Source of the DNA: JBCCCJ01 sp039029315
Lineage (GTDB): Bacteria > Bacteroidota > Bacteroidia > J057
NCBI GenBank assembly: GCA_039029315.1
Contig: JBCCGK010000032.1
Span: 37,603-101,602, forward strand
Reading direction: 5' to 3'
DNA: 64,000 bases
A program made the translations under genes and the position numbers. The notes beneath the pieces were generated by a model. The model had not been told where the DNA came from, searched no databases, and saw nothing but the letters and a program-made list of their open reading frames with translations. Positions within the stretch are counted from its first letter, which is position 1, and each line of letters opens with the position of its first letter. Below are positions 21,201-31,600 of this stretch, piece by piece.

Positions 21201-21889
21201 ATGCGCTGGATTGTAATGCACATATCCGAATGGACGGACTGACCATCAGCAGTGATGCCGCGCATACCGGCCTGAGAAGTGCGGAAATTACCCCGTCAGA
21301 ACCTCTGAGTCTGGTGACAATGATTAGCGAAGCAGATTGTATTGAGGAGGCAGATGATATTCCTTATACGATCAAAGCCTGTGATTGCGCCAAAGCATTT
21401 TCTCCCATAGAAAAAGGTCGCTACTCCTTGTCTTTCTGGATCAAGGGAGAAGAATATGACAGCAGTCCACTGGCTGTGTATGAGTATCCACATTTGCAAA
21501 CTGAGATATATCTGGATGGGAACTTATTGTCCATTCTGGATGAGCAGCAAAGCAAGTTAATTGAGGGCTGGCAAAGAAGAGAAATAGTGGTCGAGATCCC
21601 AGATGGAACTGCTGGCGAAAGTTTCGAACTGATCTTCTCAAATTCTGGCATGGCTGCTTACAAAATGTACATCGACGACATTCGGTTTCACAACTTCTAC
21701 GGAGGCATGCAGACCTATGTGTATGATCCGGGAGATCTGATCCTGACTGCCGTGATGGGGGAGCGTGGATTTGCCACCTTCTACCGCTACGATGAAGCCA
21801 ATAAATTGGTGGGCATTCAGCAAGAAACCGAAAATGGAATCTTATCTGTTTCAGCCCAACAGGACTACATTCCACCTAGATCTCAGTAA
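15254..21889 (+). CDS. Giant secreted TcB/SpvB-like shell protein (RHS-associated)
   Basis: 2211 residues with a signal peptide ending near residue 32 (PAAAYA). The N-terminus has the pattern typical of Bacteroidota RHS/SpvB-type proteins: MPEYEQFAPP, NDLVDPSTGDLAYQISLFN and GMGWNFTPGAIMRQVRG. The body is very beta-rich with repeated Y-x-Y strands (TYDYSITNDYD, EYEYYTARD). A Cys-rich segment lies at about 1670-1860 and a carbohydrate-binding-like jelly-roll at about 1960-2150. Only one YD-type unit is seen, at the very end (YRYDEANKLVGIQ). It may be the structural half of a two-protein RHS cocoon whose second half is encoded at 22654, as in TcB/TcC. No toxin tip is present. It is followed at 27 bp by the LolA-like gene. 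Confidence 0.8.
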   Translation: MNIFRHSLLFRIIAVYAMSSILWQVIQPAAAYALTSGPTMPEYEQFAPPGINDLVDPSTGDLAYQISLFNLEGQDVSITYSGPTGNQGESSSLGMGWNFTPGAIMRQVRGIPDEFNGEQDLIRKEFNLRPNRTLGLKAGNSFQMFGIGRLGINIGAFHNNYNGWGTEYSLVPSLTAANKAGGSMTASMGLGFNSQAGISVSPSLSFQVQSEKTEEAASGKESTTTTKTYGMGISSSYNSRSGLKYLGLDVSYKRNVKTDQLLKVNARPGEIALGAPESFTTRIAGNPKTDREGAANGVLVSYGTPTYTPQQKFPFLNTSLTLNATIGGAGFGAHPALSFTGYYTEQALAYHHSSIPAFGYFHQERTVDATHALLDFNREKDGVFIDEASLNLPLPFSTYDLYTATGQAGVGMFHAQRSDRGLVFDDDMLSLSADQTLGAEFGVTSGTHNGASFKVNLTESSSGKWVKDNELAESMKFQSKKDVGPDFEPYFFKKFGETPVEDATDDFLGKVGGTKAVRVKLENRGKIVATNEFEDKQNNPYTANSYHRTQRAKRNTGMFMLNGEEASQVGVESMINGYSLNSTTGEYSMQAIPRISANRPAHHPSEFKVYNDGGGISVYGLPVYNTLERNVTFAAAGIPSDCETGLIDYTPQPSTDPFPNILENQVNGQFGRDDFFSADEIPTKAYAYLLTAVLSSDYVDLTGDGITDDDLGTAYQYHYEQVYGEESGNGLYDWRSPYATNSATLMEGYINRPDDDKASYTYGTKEIYRLTGITSDNLRLDIIYSDRLDGYGVQGENGGFDQNKNLFKVDRMELYNKKDRELNGDNANLLKAAEFEYSYELCKQTPNNINTHNGINPDQSGKLTLKKIRFRFGTSNRAPFNPYEFYYADPDHDKQIDPKYNPDYEEKSQDRWGNYQPNSCAGDDLPNWEFPYTDQTVIPASDPLHVPAFPNRRYADIRAQAWRLTSVVTPGGSHLKFNYEADRIAYVEDKIAGQMHKILGTGPTSDMNHPDFGNELYKKEDGPGNFTNHNFVFFELPTKVQNRDELFRRYLKDIEYLYFNFDMDISGENQHERVPGYVEIKDYGVQDNGNTLKDVGWMEVEPKAMKDKDKAPWANPFSRDGWDFARANLNEMIFPGSGPPSPDESGIRALAGFLMDLRTIFQGYNKALRAKEFCRTFKPHRSWLRLNCPDGQKVGGGVRVTKVFTDDDWANMGGGITATYGQTYDYSITNDYDEIQSSGVASYEPMLGGDEIPHRQPRYFTKKNTLTLDDIFYLEEPMGESQFPAPSIKYSKVTVKSLPYSHGGTDVTQNGVGHTEYEYYTARDFPTIVEETDIDPYYRKPNPILKFFRIGVKQHTTASQGYSVTTNNMHGVPKAVSQFAENKETAVTETRYEYRTVRDGKHVRLDNENIPVIYPDNQTGTASLGVEMDFTVDSRQQQTITDGFDTQGNLDILGFFIPFPAATIIPTPIYEEKRFRSITTTKLIRRTGVLDRIISRNDGAVATTHNLAYDAETGALLISKSTNEYLDEQYSLNYPAHWAYQEGMGQVAINTGMQWTDNVHLAAIQDPEDHFVKGDELMLRTAGTSGGNDILSKAWVLDVGPTSFAVIDETGQLVPDGPYDEVKIIRSGRKNMAGASIASTITRTHPISNGGIHPQDVLATGAAEYSDRWQKLCGPVSILTTCPCVELTQEAIDLQDLLNALLTNGELDNSIVNLATYSVFSGSSLEAALFPGGIGSGCSAQFQSVENAPNGNCEGELAITFGENCGSLVSSCSISLTPDVPHPYCMSHFSSFSNIRPVIDDPDACVSSTKFQIDAHVSYDCNSSYDDVVTFTGDMNCFPIRECHEEVITGSLCGNEGDDVNPYVEGIRGNWSAKKTYTLLDYRGPSDPIATSSSDIRREGTLQNFSPFWQFNNGEWEANQGNWIWTSEATKRIPQGYDVESVDPLGRYSSALYGYDLSVNVALVGNSRYQESMNANFEMPEDYALDCNAHIRMDGLTISSDAAHTGLRSAEITPSEPLSLVTMISEADCIEEADDIPYTIKACDCAKAFSPIEKGRYSLSFWIKGEEYDSSPLAVYEYPHLQTEIYLDGNLLSILDEQQSKLIEGWQRREIVVEIPDGTAGESFELIFSNSGMAAYKMYIDDIRFHNFYGGMQTYVYDPGDLILTAVMGERGFATFYRYDEANKLVGIQQETENGILSVSAQQDYIPPRSQ

Positions 21890-21916
21890 ATGTAACACAA
21901 TCAGGAAAACACCATC

Positions 21917-22657
21917 ATGTATAGTCAATTTCATACAAGCATCAGGCATCTGTTGCTGCCTACCCTCCTCATGATTTTTGTCCTTGCCGGGAACAGTACG
22001 GTTGTCTTCTCTCAGGATGTCAAAGAGGATTTGAAGAAAATCAATCAGGCATATGAAGCTCACAAAAGCTTTCGTGCAGATGTGACTTATAAATTGTTTG
22101 GCTCTCTTTCGGGGAATACACCCATAGAAACCGTTTCAGGAACAATCAGAAATCAGGATCAATACCAATACAGCAAGATATCCGGGCTGGAAACGCTCAT
22201 CAATGGCAAATATGCCGTATTGGTCAATCATGAGCGAAAAACCATTTCGATCCAGTCCGGCTTTGAGTTGACTTCGGTTCTTCACCAACCAAACCTGGAT
22301 AGTCTGGTCGCCTATTGTCAAGACATCCAATATACCCGGCTGACTTCATCGAGCGTATCTTATGATTTTGTTTTTGAGAATCATGAATATGAACGAATCA
22401 GGATGGTGTTTCATCCTGACACTTACGTGATTGAGTCTTTCACCTTCTATCAGGCTGATCCAGTCAGCCTGACAGAGGGGGGAGCACTTCAAAGCATTCG
22501 AATGGAGATTCAATTCTCCAATATTCAGATCAATCAAGCACTTCCTGATGCCCAATTCTCCGAAGCACAATTTGTCTCTCACATCAACGGTCAATACCAA
22601 CCTGTCAAGGCTTTGGCTTCCTACCGACTGGTCAACTTTTTATCGAACAACCAATGA
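21917..22657 (+). CDS. LolA-like periplasmic carrier protein
   Basis: 246 residues with a signal peptide (about 1-33, ending VVFSQ). The mature part has the LolA-fold pattern: an N-terminal helix (LKKINQAYEAHKSFRADVTYKLFG) followed by successive antiparallel strands (VSGTIRNQDQYQY, MEIQFSNIQINQALPDAQFS). The late DAQFSEAQFV resembles the end of LolA-like proteins. LolA carries lipoproteins across the periplasm, but many Bacteroidota relatives have other, unassigned carrier roles. The stop codon overlaps the start of the 3048-aa RHS gene (ATGA), so production is coupled to the toxin, suggesting a dedicated helper. Confidence 0.65.
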   Translation: MYSQFHTSIRHLLLPTLLMIFVLAGNSTVVFSQDVKEDLKKINQAYEAHKSFRADVTYKLFGSLSGNTPIETVSGTIRNQDQYQYSKISGLETLINGKYAVLVNHERKTISIQSGFELTSVLHQPNLDSLVAYCQDIQYTRLTSSSVSYDFVFENHEYERIRMVFHPDTYVIESFTFYQADPVSLTEGGALQSIRMEIQFSNIQINQALPDAQFSEAQFVSHINGQYQPVKALASYRLVNFLSNNQ

Positions 22658-25600
22658 AAACCATCTCTATTCTCTCCCGATTTGTTTGCTTCTGTTTGTT
22701 GACAGTCAGTATAACATGGAGCAATACTGCCTTTTCCCAGAACAATAACCCTGCGTTTAATCTCTGGTTTGGGCAACAACTAGATCCTTCGGCCACAAGT
22801 CCGCTTATCGTTGCAGATGAGCAATGGTCGAACATGCAGCCAACTTCTTCGATTCCCTGGCCTTTTACGAATATTAGCAGTGAAGCCAAGGTCATTTTCA
22901 GCATGGATCTGGATGCTTTCCAGCCGACAGCCTATGAAGCAGAGATTGTCTTGAGCATCGATGCGCATGATGAAAACCTCAATGTTCAGACCTATTCCCG
23001 CACGCTCAACATTGCCTACGATCCTGCTGGTGGAACCACCTTTCCAGCGAGATCAGTAGTAAGTTTTTCAGATGTGTATTATCTGGAGATAGATGTTACC
23101 CATCTTACAGTGGATGGTGTCCCGGTTGCAGGGAGCAACATTGAGAATTATCTACAACTTCAGGGCGGCATCAAAACCAACCGCATTTTTACGTTTGACC
23201 GGAGTGAAACCTCCTATTTCACTTCCATCACGCCTGGTTCTGTTGCAGGAAAAGGAGATATTGACATTCATTGGTTCGATATTGATGGTGCAGAATCCTA
23301 TGAGTTGGAATGCGTGTATGTCAACGACTATGGAGGAACGATCACTCCCCCTGTGCCAACCGCAGCCCTGAATTATGACTTCTCAAAAAATGCTACCCGA
23401 ATCCATGTTACGGGCACCTCTTATAAATTATCCGTAGTCTCAGATAGAGGGTATATTCTGCTTCGGGTCAGAGGCCTTGGCAGGAGTCCGGATGCACCAG
23501 AGCAACGACAAGAAGGGGCGTGGAGCATTCCTGAGAGCGGTGTCATTGCCAGTGTTCAAAATCCCGCCGGTGGGGTAGATCCTGGCATCTATGTCAGTCA
23601 GGCCCATGAGCCTGGACTCAACTGGTCTTTCAGTCAAAATTTCGCAGAGAATGGCTTGAAAAAAGAAGTTGTCAGTTATGCAGATGAGGGATTTAAGGTT
23701 AGGCAGACTGTTACCAAAAACAATACAGATGAAAAAGCCATCATCATAGAACCCATCTATGATGCCCACGGTCGGGCTGTGATTCAACCCTTGCCTGTTC
23801 CAGTAGATGATCCTTTGCTGCAATTTTACCCCAATCAATACCTGAACACAGATGCGACGCCACAGCCTTATAGTTGGCATGATTTTGATCTGGATCAGGC
23901 CAATTGTGCCCTCAATACTGCCCCCATCAATACCAGCACGGCGGCTGGTGGCTATTATTCTCCCGACAATCCAGATCAGGAAGGTGCACAGGCCTGGCTT
24001 CCGGATGCGCAGGGCTATCCCTTTTCCCAACAGAAGTTTTATCCTGATCCCAGAGGCTTGGTCAGGAGTCAAGCTGGTCCAGGCCCCCATCACAAATTGG
24101 GTTCAGATCATGAGACCAATTATTATTATGCAGACCCCTCACAGGAAGAACTCAATCAGGTCTTCGGGACTGAGGTAGGCTATGCGTCCCAGTATCGCAA
24201 AATGATGGTGGAAGACCCCAACGGTCAAAAAAGCATTTCCGTCATCAATTCTTCAGGCCAGACCATCATGACCGCACTCGTCGGAGAGGCCCCTGACAAC
24301 CTCAATCCCTTACCCAATACCGCTCCACCTGTTACCAAAACCATTAACCTGCTCAATCGCAATGAGTTTGTCAAGGAGGATCATGCCTTTGTATCGGTCA
24401 CAGAGCATCTGGTTCCAGAAGAAACCGATCACACATTCACCTATTCATTTGACAAGGCCATATTCGATGACCAATGTCTCAAAGAGGATGTTTGCTTTGA
24501 TTGTGTCTATGATTTGAACATCCTGATTCAGGACAGCTGGGGAGTGGTAAAATTTGATCATACAGAGACCATCAGCCCCACTTCTCAATTGGATACGGAA
24601 TGCAATGATCCCACAGATTTTGATCTTCCAGCCACTGTGGTTACCCTCCCTACAGGTACCTATACCATCACCAAAACCCTTACTGCCAATCAGGAAGCCA
24701 TTCATTTTTATCTGGCCGAATATATGAAGCCGGAGAACAATACCTGTATTAAAACGCTGGATGATTTTGTTTCAGACTATATGTTTGAAATCGATTTTTC
24801 CATCTGTGATCTCGACTACTGTAGCTATGATTGTCTAATAGAGCTTGGTGATGAAAGCACCTGGCTAGCCAATAATTCTGGCCAAACCTCTGCCGATTAC
24901 GATTATGCGATGATGGATTGCAAGGCAGAATGCAACAAAACCAGCATTTGTGAATCTCTCTACAATCGAATGTTGGCAGATGTCAGTCCCGGCGGACAAT
25001 ATGCCTTGTTTGATGCAGGAGGTCCCACCCCAACAGCCCCTGATCCTTACTCTTTGCTGAATATAACGGGGACCAATGATCTTCATGATCCAGCAGCACC
25101 ATACGCTGACCCAGGATTAGGATCAGACTATCATTTTCAAAACCAAACCTTCACCTATCTGGACCCGGATGGAAGTATTTCTTTGGTCAATGGGGTTGCT
25201 CCCAAAAACCTCCCGCTCAATGAATTTTTGCTCAATTGGCAGCCTAGTTGGGCAGAGGAGCTTGTTCGACTCCATCCAGAATACTGCATTTATGAGCGCT
25301 GCCTTGAAACAAGAGATAGCAAGCAATTTGACTATGACTTGATGGACATCAACACCTTTGATGAGGCGGTAGCAGCAGGATATATCTCTGGTGGGTCTGT
25401 CAATCTTATCAGCACCGATCCCTACTTCCTGAATAGCAGCAGCCCAGGATGGAGCAAGAAAACTGCCATGGAGAATGCGATCAATTTCTCCTTGTTCAAC
25501 ATCAATGGGGATGATTATAGCATCATCGATTTGGCGATCGGTCTGGCAAACTGTAGAGATGCCACCGATGCTACCAGTTTTTTTGCTTGCATTGCCAGTG

Positions 25601-28600
25601 TCACCGACAAATCCTGCACCAGTGATTTGGAGTGGATCTATTACCGTACCTTATATCTCAGTAAGAAAAATCAGCTTGAACAGGAAATTCTCGAAACACT
25701 TGCCTGTTATGGTGTGGAGTTTCCGGGAAAAGAAAGCCTCACCCCCACAGATGATGAACTATTTGGTGGAATTGACATCACACAAGATCCCCAAAGTATG
25801 TTCAATAATGCGCAAGCCATCGCAACAGCTGGCATTACCTCTGGTTGTGAGGACATCTGCGACAGCTATGAGCAATATTGGCGAACCCAACTCCTTGGAT
25901 GTAGTCTGAGTCCAGCAGTCGAAGATGTCATCATTGGCCACTTTTTAGACATTTGTAAAGAAAGTTGTGGAGACACGGATTATCCCATGGGAGCGAGTTC
26001 AGTCCCCTCCCCTTCTACTTCTCCTTTGCAGTACCCTTCCTTTGCAGAGGTTCTGAAAGGCGAACTGAATCTGACGTCCGATCCCTTCGATCCAGATTTG
26101 TTGACCAATCCTGCTCTCTCCTTTGACCCCGATTGCAATGCACTCCTCATCACCATGCCTCCTCCTTATGGTTCGAGTGTGTCTGGCAATATTGGAGGGC
26201 CATCTCCCATCATGGACGAATGCGCATGTGAATCGATCCTGCTTGTGGAGAAAGAATTCAATGATCTCGAAGCCGCTAACAATCTTCCAACAGGCATTAG
26301 CAATCCAACCGATTATTTTGAATATGTCCATGGATTTCCTCTCCAGACCTTCCAAAGCAATGCTTGCGATTGTAACAATGCCTTTTTGGAAGATGGAACT
26401 AGCTGGACAGCCGGAGCAGAATGGGGTCCTCTCGCCATCGCTTTTCTGAACAATGAAGAAGTGCCAATCCATGCCTCCATTGCGTGTAAAGCTTGCACAG
26501 ATTGCGAAACGATTGCTGGATTCTTTGACAGCTATGCAAGTCTGGATCAATATGACAACAGCCATGATCTCATTGCTGGACTCATCAATCAGGAGTTGGG
26601 ATTCAATCTCTCCTATTTTGAGTATGAAGAATTTCTGCAACAATGCATCGCAGAATCTGATTTGGCAGGATGTGATCATACCGTAGTCCAGGCTGATTTT
26701 GTCAGCTGGATAAATGAAATGACCACAGATGGGACCCTCGTCAGTCAGGGAACTCCTCTTGATCCTTATTCAAGCTTCCATTCATCCAGTTTGTATACCA
26801 ACGATCTCTCTTGCCAGCCTTTATATGACGCAGAAGTCTTGTTCAAGCGGGAATTCAATGTCTTGTTGTATGACTTCACAAGGGCCAGCAATCAGGATTA
26901 TCTGCTGCTGGGGAAAAACTCTAGCGACAAACTCCTGGTCTCCAGATTAGACGCCCAAGATGCCATTCTCTGGACCAAAACCTTTGATTGGGGAAGCTGG
27001 AAATACGAATCAGAATCTTTGAGCTTTCAGGAAATGCAGAATGGTGACTTTCTGATCACGGGCATCATGAGCAATGGAACAGACACAGATGTCGCCTTAT
27101 TCAGAATCCAGTCAGATGGCACCCTCATTTGGAGTCAGAAATATGACCATAGCCTGTTTCCCCAACGCATGCTGGGAGCCGTGGAATTGTCCACAGGCCA
27201 GATCATGGTGGGCTATGCTGATGGCGGAGTAAGCACAGATTGGCATTACCGAACGATTCTGCTCAAAATTGACGCCTCTGGCAGTATGGTCTGGGCCAAA
27301 GAATTTGCGGATCTGGGAGACAATGTCTACGCCAGCAATGTGAGTCAACCCCACTTCCAACACATCAGTTTAGCCCCACAGGATGGAATCTATCTGGGTG
27401 GCATGTCAGATGAGAAGGATGCCCTCGCACTTCTCAGATTAGATACAGATGGAGTGCCTGTATGGCCTCAATCGCTTTATTTCCCGGAATTTCCCCTGTA
27501 TTGCAGCTCCAATACTTTCAGCCTGATCACCACTGATGATGATGGACTTGCCGTGATGGTCCGAAATATGGATGATCCGGTGGATTTCAGGACCAGCCTA
27601 TTCAAGGTGGATCTGAATGGCGCTGTACAGTGGTCCCACAACTTTGTTAGCCCCGCCAGTTCCGGCTATTTGGCTCAGGGATTGGTCCTGGGAGACAATG
27701 GAGACATCCTTCTCCCTGGTATGACAGGCGGCATCAATGTCCTCGATCAGCCCTCCATCTTGAAGGTAAGCAATCTTGGCGCACCTAGCTGGCATCAAGC
27801 CCAGGCAGAAAGCCATACAGATATTCTGGCACACAAGATTGGCACAGATCATTTTGCGGCTTTGCTGAGTAATCGAACGCTGGAAATCTTTATGCCCGAA
27901 ACCGGCGAAAATTTACCTGCTTGTACGAATTTTCCTGAAACAGTCACTCCCAGTTCAATTGTATTGGCACCAGGCAATTATTCTGCTGTGAGCACGACTC
28001 CAGGCATAACTGCGGCTGTCTTATCTCCGACCTTTGGAACAGCAGGCCTGAATTACACAAGCTCTTGCGGAGAAGTCCTCCGAATTCAGTTTTCGGACAA
28101 TTGCGGCGTCAATTGTGAGGTCATTCTCAGCAGTGATGCCTTTCCTTCCGCAGTCTTCTCCCAGATTGACAACTTCAGCAATCTGGTGGTCCTGTCCCCG
28201 ACCAGCTTTACCATAGTCGGTCATATCGGTGCCCAACAAGTGAACATCACGGGCAGCAGCGAATGTCTGGGCGCATGTGAGTGGGCAGAGCTTGCTTTAT
28301 GCAATCAGCCAGTCTGGATAGAAGGCGAACCAGAAGATGATTGTGTAGAGAACCTGATTGCCCTGGCTGAAAACCAGGCAGCTCAAGCATACAGTGAATA
28401 TCTGGATGAAGTCAGCGCTGAATTCATCGAGAATTATGTGGAGAAGTGCCTGGACCCGACGATCCTCAATGAAGTCTTCGAAGTCGAATTTGAAGAACAT
28501 ATCTATCAACGGATGCTCTATTATTACGACCAAGCTGGCAATCTGATCAAAACCATTCCACCAGAAGGGGTAACTCTCTTACCACAATCAGAGTGGGCGA

Positions 28601-31600
28601 CTGTGGATGCCTATCGGAATGCCAATAATAGTACGCTGCATTGGGTGCCTAGCCACACGCTGGCAACGAAGTATCGCTATACTGCAACCAATCAGGTTTA
28701 TGAGAAAATCAGCCCAGATGGAGGTAAAATGTCCTATTGGCATGATAATCTGGACAGGGTTGTGGTCTCTCAGGATGCCGAGCAGATTAAGAACGATGAG
28801 TATAGCTATCTGGTGTATGGACCCATCGGCCGGGTGATAGAGTCAGGTGTTATCCAATCCACTGTTCCCATGGACCTTGTCACAGCCAATGATCAAACTG
28901 CTTTGACTGCATGGCTCACAGGCAAACCCAAATGGGAGCAGACCTTCACCAATTATGATTTTATCTCAGACCCCAATGTTCAATCCCAGTTCAAGGATGG
29001 ACAACAAAATCTTCGAGGGCGTGTCGAAAGTGTTGCCTATAAGGATGGGCATGATGACAGCAAAGATGTGAGCTATTTCTATAGCTATGACATTCATGGG
29101 AATGTGGAGGAATTTATTACCTACTACCCGGTCTTAGAGCATCTAGGTCAACAATATGTGAAATTGGATTATGACTTTGACTTATTGAATGGCAATGTTT
29201 ATAATATTCATTTTCAGGAAGGCCAAGTCTCTCATTTCTCATATACCTATGAATATGATGAGGATAACCGATTGCATGAGGTTTGGGCCAGCCGTGATGG
29301 TTGTTTGTGGGACCCACTAGCAAAGTACTTTTTTTACCAGCATGGACCATTGGCCAGAACAGAATTAGGTGGTTCACTGGCCGCAACAGATATAGCTTAC
29401 ACCATTCAAGGATGGGTTGCAGGCGTAAATAACACCACAGGCAGAGCAGATCGAGACATCGGTAAAAATAGCTATGATGGTGGGGGGTATTATACTGGGC
29501 AAAATGCTGTACACAAGTACTTTACTCAAAATAAGTTCGGTTATGCAATCGAATATTTTGATGGAGACTATGTACCTATCAATCAGATTGCTCAAGCCAA
29601 CCATTTTAAATCTGACCCCTCCAATCTGTATACCATGCCGACTGATCCAGCCAAGGGCCTATATAATGGCAACATCGCTGCTTTGCAATTTGCCTTGCCT
29701 GATGAGAATGGAGTGGTGTCAACCAATATGTACAAATTCCAGTATGATCAGCTCAATCGCATCAATGGACAGGATGCCTATACCAATCCAAACCTGGAGA
29801 GTACGAATTCATGGGCTGGCCTTAGTAGCAATGGTGATCTGACCACCCGCTACGGCTTTGACAAAAATGGCAATATCACCCATCTCTTGCGAAATGCCAG
29901 TCTATCAGACGGAGCACAGGCCATGGACTCCATGACCTATTTTTATACACCTGGTACCAATCAGCTAAAATATGTGCATGATCTCATCGGTGCTTCTGAC
30001 CATGATGGAGACATCGACGACCAAGATCCTGTTACTAATGGAGATAACTATGTATATGATGATATCGGAAATCTGATCCAGGATAAAGCCGAAGGTATTG
30101 CCTCCATCGAATGGTACCAAAGCGGCAAAATCCGTCAGATTAACCGAACTCCTGGACATCCCAGACCCGACATCGAATTTTGGTATGGCCCTAATGGAAA
30201 CCGTTTGGGCAAATTAATCAAAAATGGTGATACTGAAGATAAATGGGAAAGGACGATATATGTCTATAGTCTAGATGGCAAATTGATAGCAACTTATAAA
30301 CAATATTACCTATCTGCTATTGATTTCGTTAATGCCAATTTGGACAACTATCCTTCTCTTCCCAGTGGTTATGCGTTTGCTGAGATTCTCGTCCTCTCAG
30401 AATACTCCATTTATGGCTCTTCTCGACTAGGCATAGACCACGAAAATCAGGTTCTGGCTGTCAAAGCTTTCAATAATGGTGGTTTTCAAGCTGATGGTAG
30501 TTTCGATAAAATTGGATCCGTGGAAATATTACCTCTTGAACCACCAATTAATGAGGGGTCTCCGCATATTATTGGCAAACGACATTTCGAATTCTCAGAT
30601 CATAGAAATAATGTAATGTTTGTCATATCAAACTTAAAGAGACAAGCTCCTAATGCAAATCAGACAGATGTGCAATATTATGTTCAGGATGTAGTCAGTG
30701 GAGTAGGATACTATCCATATGGTGCTGAAGTGGCATCCCGTAGTTTCGGAACAGAACGATATAGGTTCGGATTCAATGGAAAGGAGAAAGACAATGAGGC
30801 AAAAGGAGCAGGTGCTCAATATGATTACGGGTTCAGGATATATGATTCAAGGCTTGCTCGGTTTTTAAGTGAGGATCCTTTGACCACCTCTTATCCTTGG
30901 TATACGCCATATCAATTTGCAGGAAATGGACCAATAGTCAATTTAGATATGGATGGATTAGAACCACTTGACTTCAGATGGATTTTCGGAGCAATTAGAG
31001 CTCCATTTCAAAAAGTAATAAATGATTTTCAAGATTGGGATCCAGCAGAAGGATTTTGGGATGGAATGATGGGAGGAGCAGAAGGAACAATTCAGTTTAT
31101 TAAGCATGACGCCTGGCAATCCAAGACTTGGGCTAACTTAGGATTAACAATTGAAGAGTTTATGTTATCTACCTCTGTAGTGCAAGTTTATGAAACTCCA
31201 AGAGTCGATGCTTTCGCTGCAGCAATGCAAGATATCCCTAATTGGACTACATACGAATGGGCATATGCTGCAGGGAATCTTACTTTTTCTATAGGGTCTG
31301 GATTAGTAGCAGATAAAGGAATTAGTTCAATAAAGAAACTTATTTTAATATCAAAGTTCACTCCTGATCCCATCTATTATAGAGGAACAACAGAAGGATA
31401 TCCTGGAGGTAGAAGTGTCCAAAGAACCGGAGTAACTCCAACCTCAACAGATCCAGTGGTTTCAACCTTGTATGCCATTGAAAGTTCAAAACATGGAAAT
31501 CCTGTTATTTACTTTGCACGTAAATCAGATATTGGAGATGTTGAAACATTTGGAGCCAATCTAGCACATGATCTTGAAGTTGGGCTTGGAATGCTTCCAG

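Noticed and set aside
23440..24093. 217-codon minus-strand ORF in the RHS gene
   Set aside because: Shadow of a well-supported coding frame; no signal or domain.
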